From the NCBI GenBank assembly GCA_024364735.1, contig JAGFNQ010009441.1, positions 43,543 to 107,542 of the forward strand: a stretch of 64,000 nt of DNA. The letters run 5' to 3'. Within the stretch, counting starts at the first letter, position 1; every line of letters begins with the position of its first letter. The stretch comes from Boesenbergia rotunda (Eukaryota > Streptophyta > Magnoliopsida > Zingiberales > Zingiberaceae). The position numbers and the translations under genes were made by a program. The notes under the pieces were generated by a model, which made no database searches, had not been told where the DNA came from, and saw only the letters and a program-made list of their open reading frames with translations. Shown here one piece after another: positions 57,123-64,000 of this stretch.

Positions 57123-58701
57123 TGTTGGTGCAAGTTGCATCAGTGATGTCCTCCTCTAAGTGTTTTAATGTTTGACAAATACTTAAGTCAGTGATACATT
57201 GAACAAGGGAAGGGGAGTTAAGAGAGGAGTAACCAAAGTGAAAGAAAGTCCTAGCAAAGCTAGGCAATACGTCCTGGTTCGAAGAATTGGGCACTAAGTC
57301 CTGATCATGGATTGGGCACTAAGTCCTGGCAAAGGGCTAGGCGGCGAAGACCTGACCGGAAGTTGGGCACGAAGTCCTGGTCGAGGACTGGGCAAGAAGA
57401 CCTGGCCGAGGGTTGGGCACCGAAGGCCTGGTTCGAGGAATTGGGCATCGAAGACCTGGTTCGAGGAATTGGGCATGAAGAACTGGCCGAGGGTTGGGCA
57501 CCGAAGTCCTGGACTTAGGGTTTGGGCACGAAGTCTTGGTCCGAGGGATTGAGCAACTTAGCTGAGCGATGACTAAGGACAGAAGTAGAGACGGGTCGGG
57601 GTTCGAACGTCTCGAGATCCGAGAGTATCGGAAGCTAAGCAAAAGTTCACTCGAAGGACTGGGTGGCAACCGTCTCCTGAATGGAGTAGGTGAAAGGCGC
57701 GTTCTCGGGGGTGAGAACTTGCGTCGGTTCGACCTATGGTTTCGTGGAAATTCGAAGTCAGAACCAAGTCCTTAAGGTTAATATTATGTGTATATTTACT
57801 TTGTATTTGTGTATCTTGCAGGTACCAAGAACTGAAGACAAAGCAAGCAAACTGGGTTGGAACCTAAGAGGCAAGGCGCCCCCATCAATAGGGGTGCCCA
57901 ACAACATCCAGGCGCCCCCATCAATAGGGGCGCCTGGCTCAAAAAACAAAATGGTAGTTTCGTGAAGTAGGCAGAATAGACTTCCATTCAGGCGCCCGGG
58001 ATGATACAGGCGCCCAAGTTGAAAGTTGTATTTGCTGTTTCGAGTTTCTAACAGAGATAAGCTTTCATTCAGGTGCCCGGGAGGTCCAGGGTGCCCTGGT
58101 CAAAAGTTTTATCAGCTGCGATGATTTCGGCGTGAAGATAAAGTTTGACCAAGTCCATAGGGGCGCCCCCATCATCACAGGCGCCCGTATGAAGCCTATA
58201 AAAGGGGCTTCAAACCCTCAGCTTCAGACACAACTTCCAAGATCCATTCTGAGCGTTCTAACTGACGGCAAAGTGCTAACGACGAGGCTCTGCGACCGGG
58301 TGGCTCCAGGAAGAAGTGCGTGGCACTTCGAAGGTCCAGATCGGTCGGGCATTCGATCATTTCTGTTTGGTTTGATTTACATTCTTCAGTTTAATTTATT
58401 TATCATTTTTGATTGTAATCTTGCACTGTAACACGGGTTTCTCGGCCTCCGGAAAGTCCGAAAAGGAGACTAATAGTGGACGGGCATTCCCGTGCATAGG
58501 CCTTTGATGTGTTGACCCTGGGGGGTTGGGAACCAAGTAAAAAATCCCGCGTGCAATCTGTGTTTTGGTTTGTTCTTTATTTTTCTGTTTTCCGCTGTGC
58601 TACTAACGCTCTGAGTCTAGAACAATCGAAAGTTTTACAAAGTTTATCGCGAAGATTTCACGATCGATATTCACCCCCCTATCGACGGCACCGGTCCAAC
58701 A
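57123..58701 (+). repeat. 3' LTR of the gag-only element
   Basis: 1579 bp, same ends and order as the 5' copy with scattered substitutions. Several changes hit the ggcgcc motifs (52486 onward versus 57877 onward), where this copy is mostly the more regular. TATA box at 58197-58203. Its post-TATA inverted repeat is weakened (ggggcttcaaaccc). Confidence 0.92.
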
Positions 58702-58770
58702 TATATGACATGCATGAAAGTAACTGAATCCAAAACACATAAAATCGGAAACCATGGCTCTAAAACCAAT

Positions 58771-58978
58771 TATTGGGTTGCAGTTGCATCGGGAATGCTC
58801 TCCATGTCCTCAGATTAAAATTTTATTAATTAAAATAAGTCCGGATGGAAGGAAACTTACCAAGCGACCATTTTCATCATAGAGCTATTCGATTTGAGTG
58901 ATCGCTTGAACAAACTTGTTGTTCAAGCAATTCTAACTCCTTTATTGATTAGCCACAGAATAGATGACGAGTATGGAT
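58771..58978 (-). repeat. Fragment of the 5' LTR of the minus-strand copia element
   Basis: Matches 43612-43815 base for base apart from about 10% differences. It is preceded (left) by gctctaaaacca (58757-58768), a mutated initiator-tRNA primer site. It ends abruptly at gtatggat, where the LTR at 58979 begins; the rest of this LTR presumably lies beyond the right edge. Confidence 0.8.
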
Positions 58979-59456
58979 TGTTGGGGCAATCTATGGTCCG
59001 GAGTGACCATGTGTTTTGATGTTTGGGCAAAGGGTTTAAGTTATGTTCACCCTTGTATTTGATATGTGTATTTGAGTGTGCAGGTTTGCAGGATACACAT
59101 GGACTTAGTTGGACGGCTCCGGGTCCGGTGAAGGATGGTGTGAGGAAACAAGCCGTGGGCTTGTGTGCATCCGAGGGACCGTGGACAAAGCAGGGACGAT
59201 GAGCCGAGGGAAGCAGACTTTGAAGCATACACGAAGGGTGGCATGGGAGACAGGCCGTGGGCTTGCATGCATCCGAGGGACGAGAGCCAAAGTCGAAGAG
59301 GGCTTGAAGGCAACAGGTCGAGGCTGCTGAATGGAGAGTCAACTGAGTCATGAGGGGTCGAGTGCTGAGGGAATCGCACTCGGAAAAGAAATCCTAGGGT
59401 TCGAGTGTTGAGAGAAATGTACTCGGGGAAGGGAAACCTTAGGTATAGAGGTGGAC

Positions 59457-59615
59457 CAGTCGACTGATGCTTGATCAGTCGACTGATGAGGTCCACAGAA
59501 AGATTAGTCGACTGGTCAGGGACTAGTTGACTGATGGCAACTTAAAATTCAAACGTTAGGCTGTAACGGTCGAATCGGAGTGGGACCAGTCGACTAGCCT
59601 TGGACCAGTCAACTG
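59457..59615 (+). repeat. Array of cagtcgactg motifs in the LTR
   Basis: Seven or so copies of cagtcgactg and close variants (agtcaactg, agttgactg) in 160 bp, each a near-perfect palindrome. The equivalent array in the solo LTR at 47930-48842 is at 48302-48480. It sits just upstream of the TATA-like box. Confidence 0.8.
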
Positions 59616-60561
59616 GTAACGGTCATGTCAGCATTGAGCACTATTTAAAGGGGCTCAGTTTTGGCTAAAAATTATTGACGAAATTGGCTTTGTTTAAAGA
59701 CCAATTAGTAGTCTAAGAGCTCAGAAAGGTGTTATGGGTTGTGGCGAGGTTTCTCCACCCACAAGGAGCTACACGAGCTAGCCAGAGGTCTTCCGGGGAG
59801 TCATCTACCGACGGATCGGGATCGTTCACCTTACGGACAGCCGTGGAATAGGAGCTTCATCTTCGAACCACGTAAATTGGTTTGTCTTCTTAATTGTTAG
59901 TTTTAGTTTAATTATATTTTCGCTTGCGCACTAACAACGTGTAGGAAGAAAATCGAGAAGTAATTATTCACCCCCCCTCTAGCTAAACGGAAAGGTTCCA
60001 ACTAGGGATGGAATCAGGCCAGGCCAAGCCAGACTTTTACCTTAACAGGTCAGGCATGTATAATAACAAATTGGCTTGAGCTTGAGCTTGACCTGTGACC
60101 TATTATAGGCTTTACTCTTGGCCTAAGCCTGGCCTGTTCAATAGCCTAGCCTGGCCTGCGACTTGTTTACAAATCCTGTAATTTAATTCGATTATCCAAA
60201 ATACTTCTAATATATAAAATATAACAATTCAATTCAATTATCCAAAATACTAATTTAACAAATTAGCTAAAGATACTTCTAATATATAAAATATATATAT
60301 TATATCTAAAACAGATTTGTGGTGTATTGGCAAGTAGGGTGGTAGATAAGGTCTTGCTCGGTAGAAGTTCATGATTCGAATCTTTGTTTTGACAATATAT
60401 ATAATATAATTTTAACAGGCCCAAGCTGGCTTGTCAGGCTTCATAGTCTTTATATTCAGTCTGGGTCTGACCTGATAAGAAAAATAGGCTTTCTAACAGG
60501 CCTGAGTATTATTTTATTTTTAAACAGGTCAGGCCAGGCCAAATACAGGCTAGGCCACAGG

Positions 60562-61498
60562 TGTAAGTACCCCTGGTTGATTTTGATGTGATCAATCGAT
60601 TTAAGTTAGATCCTGGTGTGTTTAATTCCTCTGCTAAGTGTGCAGGAGCTTAGGTACGGAGGAAGTCGAGCGTAAGATGTAGCAGACGAGAAGGATTGTG
60701 CGGGGAAGTGAGCCGACGAGCTCGATACAATCCAAGGGACGCGGATGCTGCGGAAGAGTACGCCGGTGGAGCGAGAAGGACGTGCACGGTGTCCAAGGGA
60801 CAAGAAGCCGGGAGGAAGGACGCTCGAGGGGTGAAAGGCCGGAGTCGGGTTCGGGTGAGCCTTACTTCGGTTGGTCGGAAATCACCCAAAAGACGAAGTA
60901 CCAAAAGACTGGTCAGTTTGACCATGTCAAACAAGGCGCTCGAAAAAAAAATTTAATTGCTGCTAAGATAACTCAATCCCAAGACCTCACCTATGATATG
61001 TTGTCATGGTTACCACTTGGGATAGCTGGTGATAACAAGATGTAACTACCGATGTTACTACTTGAAGATTACAATAGCGAAGTCTAGAGCAGAAGAAAAA
61101 GTCTTAAAGGATAAAACCTTATCCTTTAATCAGATCCAATGGATGCAGTTTAATCCCATCCAAGATCAACCGTTCAGATTACATCCATGGATCAATGGCC
61201 AAGAGAAAATTCCTCAACAATCAACAATCCGGATTTATTCTCTTAGGCTATAAATATGCTTAGAGTTTCAACCTTTTCATTCATTCAATTAATTCATTCT
61301 TGTAAACTCTCTAAAAGTCTAGCGTGCTATTTTTGTAAGGCTTCTCCGTCACAAGGAGATTTTTATTGAGCGTCCACTGCCTTGGAAGCAACATTCTCAG
61401 TTGCAACCAAGTTTCATTTTTTTAAAGACGAGTGCCTCCGCTTTCATATTTTTTTCGTCTATTCACCCCCCCTCTAGCCGGTCCAACCCGATCCAACA
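60562..61498 (+). repeat. 5' LTR of the 3-kb gag-only element
   Basis: TGTAAGTACCCC to CCGATCCAACA. It contains the paired phrases gacgagctcgatacaatcc and ggtggagcgagaaggac, a TATA box (gctataaatatg, 61247-61258) and a C-run at 61466-61472. Unlike the other LTRs it has no strong palindromic array in this copy. Confidence 0.9.
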
Positions 61499-61561
61499 AG
61501 TGGTATCAGATCGAAGGTCGCCGCAGAAGGACTAACCGCCGGCTACTGCAATTTTGAGAAA

Positions 61562-62437
61562 ATGGTTGGAGCCGTAATCTACCCGCCGAAGTTTGAGGGG
61601 GAGTTCGCGATGTGGAAGTGCCAAATGCAGGTATTTTTTAAAACTGATATTAAACTGCTACTAATTATGAAAAATGGTTTTTCAGTTCCTAAAGACAACA
61701 TGACAAGGATAAAGAAATAGAGTCGTGGACCAAGAAGGAGAAATCAGACTTCGAAGCAAACAACAAAGCTGAATTTCATCTACTAGCCGTTCTTCCCGTG
61801 CAAGAAGTCAACCACATCGGGAATTACAACTCGGCAAAAGAGCTCTGGGAGAAATTCCTGGAATTGCATGAAGAAGAAAATAAGAAATCAAAAATCGTCG
61901 TACTGAACACAAGGAAGATCTAACTTGACGACAAGACCTTGTCAGAAGAGTCAGAAGGTCAACAATATGCGGGACTTGCGCTGATGGCAAATCATCAGAA
62001 GGGAGCACTGATAAAGGGGGAGAGACGTCAGAAGAAAGCGACGACGAAAGAGGAACCTCACTTTTCGAAAGCGACCCAGTAAGTGAGGTTTGTTTTCTTC
62101 CTCATGATCAATTATATGCAGGAGTTAAAGCCTTACTCAAATCTAATTTTAGATTAGAAAAAGAAAATTTGAAATTAAAAAATGAATTGGCACTTACTTC
62201 CTCTTCTGAAATTTTGAAAAATGAAAATGATAATTTGAAAAACTTAGTCAAAAATTAGAACTTGATATTGCATATTTACGCCAAAAGAAAAATAGTTTTC
62301 CTAATAATTTAAATTGGTATTTTAAAAACCACAAGGGTCAATTCAAAAAAGTACCCAAAAGCTATATTCCGCCTAAGTTTTTAATTAATCATATAGATAG
62401 GAATTTATTTTGGGTTCCAAAATTTATTTTAAACTGA
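61562..62437 (+). pseudogene. Gag of the 3-kb element, frameshifted
   Basis: ATG at 61562 starts MVGAVIYPPKFEGEFAMWKC, a SIRE-like gag start. Frame changes and a stop (near 61719) follow. Other frames carry SDFEANNKAEFHLLAVLPVQ, the ELWEKFLELHEEE motif (61832-61875), an acidic S/E linker and a coiled-coil LEKENLKLKNELALTSS (62155-62205). The tail reads YIPPKFLINHIDRNLFWVPK and ends with TGA at 62435-62437. No zinc knuckle is seen. A complete single frame cannot be drawn. Confidence 0.75.
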
Positions 62438-63132
62438 TAAGTTTTTTATTATTTATGTGCAGAATTTTTTTATAAAAATTATGTCTTTTTTATGCACAAT
62501 TATGTTGTCCTTCTACTGAGAATTTTTCAAAATTTTCCGAATATTTTTCGACTTTTTGCTCGAAATTTGAAATTAAAATTTTAAAAATAAATAAATAATT
62601 TGCTTTCATAGATCTAATTTTTTATGATTCAGATATAATGGAAAGAACTCATTATAATTTTTTAAAAATATTTCGAAGTATTTTTCAATTTTGTTTTTAA
62701 ATTTATTCTTCAAAAACACGTATCTGTTATTTTTTATTTATTATCAGACTTGATGAACAAATTTAAAGCTAAATTTTTTTTCCAAATCTTTCTCTTCGAC
62801 TTTGATGAAAATATTCAAAGTTTTTTTTAATAGATATTCATTTTTTTAATGAATTATTTCAAAATTCAATAGAAAAACATTTTGGTATCATAGGACTATA
62901 ATTTTTTTTAAAAAAATTCTAAAAATTTTAAAAAAATTCCTCCCTAATTATTTTTCCCCATTTTTTTGATGTGATCAAAGGGGGAGAAATAGGATTAAGT
63001 TAAGGGGTAGACTTTTAATTTACTCTATATTTAAGTATTTTTGAACTTACACTGTTTGCATTATTATGCATGTTTTTTTATTTTGTTTACCCTAACTTAA
63101 CTCGGATTGATGCACAACAAAAAGGCGGAGAT
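62438..63132 (+). other. AT-rich spacer before the 3' LTR
   Basis: T-rich non-coding DNA with gtgatcaaagggggagaaat (62972-62991) and ccctaacttaactcggattg (63089-63108), shared in order with 18449-18590. No gene. Confidence 0.65.
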
Positions 63133-63578
63133 TGTAAGTACCCCTGGTTGATTTTGATGTGATCAACCGATTTAAGTTAGGTCCTGGTGTGTTTAATCCC
63201 TCTGCTAAGTGTGCAGGAGCTTAGGTACGGAGGAAGTTGAGCGTAAGACATAGCGGACGAGAAGGATTGTGCGGGGAAGTGAGCCGACGAGGCTCAGTAC
63301 AATCCATGGGATGCAGATGCTGCGGAAGAGTACATCGGGTGGAGCGAGAAGGACGTGCGCGGTGTCGAGGGATGAGAAGCCGGGAGGAAGGACGCTCGAG
63401 GGGCGAAAGGCCGGAGTCGGGTTCGGGTGAGCCTAACTTCGGTGGCCGGAAATCACCCAGAAGATGAAGAACCAAAAGACTGGTCAGTTTGACCATGTCA
63501 AACAAGGCGCTCGAAAAAAGATGAATTTAATTGCTGTTAAGAAGACTCGATCCCAAGACCTCCCAACCCGATCCAACA
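63133..63578 (+). repeat. 3' LTR with internal deletion
   Basis: Near-identical to 60562-60990 and then to the last 16 bp of the 5' LTR, with the middle half missing. Because it keeps the exact terminal bases and the target duplication, the deletion happened after insertion. Confidence 0.88.
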
Positions 63579-63694
63579 ACAGGCCCCTGATAAGCCACCT
63601 GGCCTATTTCCATCCCTAGTTCCAACAAGTGGTATCAGAACGAAGGTTCGCTCATCTACGGACTAACCGCCGAGAGAGCAAAAAGCTAGAGGAG

Positions 63695-64000
63695 ATGACG
63701 ATTGAAGAAAAATTGGGTGATGACATCAATGTTCCACCTCCCTATGATCGCGAGGATTTCGAGTATTGGAGGATGCGGACAAAGGTTTGGTTTGGTATGG
63801 ATTGGAACTACATGATCCCACTAGAAGATCCATTTGAAGTACCAAAAGATAAACACGGGAAAAAGCTTCGACCAAGATATTAGAATAAGGAGCAACAAGC
63901 CCAATCGAAGGCAAACGAAAAGGTAATTTCAATATTACTTGATATTTTGCCTAATGATGTATTAGTGGTGTAGGTGAATACAAAAATGCACATGAGTTAT
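63695..64000 (+). pseudogene. Copia-type gag start, cut by the window edge
   Basis: ATG at 63695 after a primer site and the leader phrase ggactaaccgccgagagagc. It encodes MTIEEKLGDDINVPPPYDRE followed by DFEYWRMRTKVWFGMDWN, the gag N-terminus of copia elements with a W-rich start. TAG at 63881-63883 interrupts it, and KANEKVISILLDILPNDVL continues in the same frame before another stop near 63971. The rest is outside. Likely non-functional. Confidence 0.65.

Larger units (their letters stand above)
51731..58701 (+). mobile_element. Complete non-autonomous gag-only LTR retrotransposon, TSD tatat
   Basis: 6971 bp with LTRs 51731-53306 and 57123-58701, flanked by tatat on both sides (51726-51730, 58702-58706). 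The primer site agtagtatcagagcc (53307-53321) and polypurine tract aaaaagggagagat (57109-57122) are in place. The 3.8-kb interior holds only a gag C-terminal fragment and AT-rich spacer, with no protease, integrase, RT or RNase H. Movement must have been in trans, presumably by a SIRE-like element; the post-gag region is shared with the element at 1-5386. The two LTRs look very similar, so the insertion is among the younger in this window. The target was the leader of the minus-strand copia element. Confidence 0.92.
43612..58978 (-). mobile_element. Minus-strand Ty1/copia element carrying several nested insertions
   Basis: Order on minus: 5' LTR remnant (58978-58771), mutated primer site, leader (58770-50178, interrupted by a 562-bp MITE and a 6.97-kb LTR element), gag (50177-49467), zinc knuckle and protease, integrase (interrupted by a solo LTR), RT, RNase H (stop 45341), and 3' LTR (45308-43612). 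Removing the inserts leaves about 6 kb plus LTRs, a normal copia size. The distal part of the 5' LTR lies beyond another insertion that starts at 58979, so the outer target duplication (left flank actct) cannot be checked. Coding capacity is ruined by frameshifts. Confidence 0.85.
60562..63578 (+). mobile_element. 3-kb gag-only LTR retrotransposon inside the MITE, TSD acagg
   Basis: 5' LTR 60562-61498 (937 bp), primer site agtggtatcagatcg (61499-61513), gag (61562-62437), AT-rich spacer, purine tract aaaaaggcggagat (63119-63132), and 3' LTR 63133-63578 (446 bp). The flanks are acagg at 60557-60561 and 63579-63583. The 3' LTR lost about 490 bp between cccaagacctc and ccaacccg compared with the 5' LTR, removing its TATA region. 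No pol is present. Relatives are at 17960-19490 and 25434-26280. Confidence 0.9.
60003..63618. mobile_element. Second hAT-like MITE, itself split by an LTR element, TSD gttccaac
   Basis: Outer ends tagggatggaatcaggccag and cctatttccatcccta match the MITE at 51087. The flanks read gttccaac on both sides (ending at 60002; 63619-63626). The MITE body is 60003-60561 plus 63584-63618, about 594 bp, separated by the nested element at 60562-63578. It landed one base before the LTR/primer-site boundary of its host element. Confidence 0.85.
58979..64000 (+). mobile_element. LTR element inserted in the copia 5' LTR; runs off the right edge
   Basis: 5' LTR 58979-60002, starting TGTTGGGGCAATC. The last bases of the LTR (gttccaaca) reappear at 63619-63627 after a nested MITE, followed by the primer site agtggtatcagaac and a gag start. 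The LTR has agtcgact inverted motifs (59457-59615), a TATA-like tatttaaa (59642-59649) and a C-run (59971-59978). The left flank of the insertion is tggat (58974-58978). The solo LTR at 47930 is a relative. The rest of the element is outside the window. Confidence 0.8.

Overview
The window is nuclear DNA of a flowering plant. It has spliced genes with GT-AG introns, plant-type LTR retrotransposons (mostly Ty1/copia), hAT-like, PIF/Harbinger-like and CACTA-like elements, and a plant-only HD-ZIP IV gene fragment. The GC-rich captured exons hint at a monocot, but I cannot name the species. There is no bacterial, organellar, rRNA or CRISPR content.

One host gene is fully supported: a six-exon, intact UTP6 homologue (U3 snoRNP / UTP-B subunit) on the minus strand at 31792-38034. 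A palindromic telo-box lies just upstream of its start codon. Its fourth intron is swollen to about 2.8 kb by inserted elements. One of these is a Harbinger-like element that carries a genomic fragment, with its intron, of an HD-ZIP IV START-domain gene.

Layout. 1-5386: minus-strand SIRE-like copia element (5' LTR, PBS, gag), split inside gag by a plus-strand solo LTR. 5387-9730: 3' part of a plus-strand copia element (RT/RNase H, spacer, 3' LTR). 9731-17970: older copia element in the unusual order pol-LTR-PBS-gag, with a truncated LTR inserted in its integrase region. 17960-28000: worn LTRs and gag remnants of several families, plus one CACTA-like terminus. 29194-30784: inverted pair of Harbinger-like elements with GC-rich arrays. 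31792-38034: UTP6. 38123-43611: AT-rich intergenic DNA with duplicated modules. 43612 to the right edge: a minus-strand copia element hit repeatedly, by a solo LTR in pol, a hAT-like MITE and a complete gag-only element (51731-58701) in its leader, and another LTR element in its 5' LTR. That last element was hit by a second hAT-like MITE, which in turn holds a complete 3-kb gag-only element.

Five insertions are dated relative to each other by clean target-site duplications (tcaat, ctatc, gccataat, tatat, acagg). No autonomous, fully coding transposon is present. Two elements with LTR pairs and target duplications (51731-58701 and 60562-63578) encode only broken gag and must have relied on helper elements. 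Across the unrelated-looking LTRs I see a shared layout: short direct repeats, then an array of self-complementary motifs specific to the family, then a TATA box, often with a G-run/C-run inverted repeat beside it.
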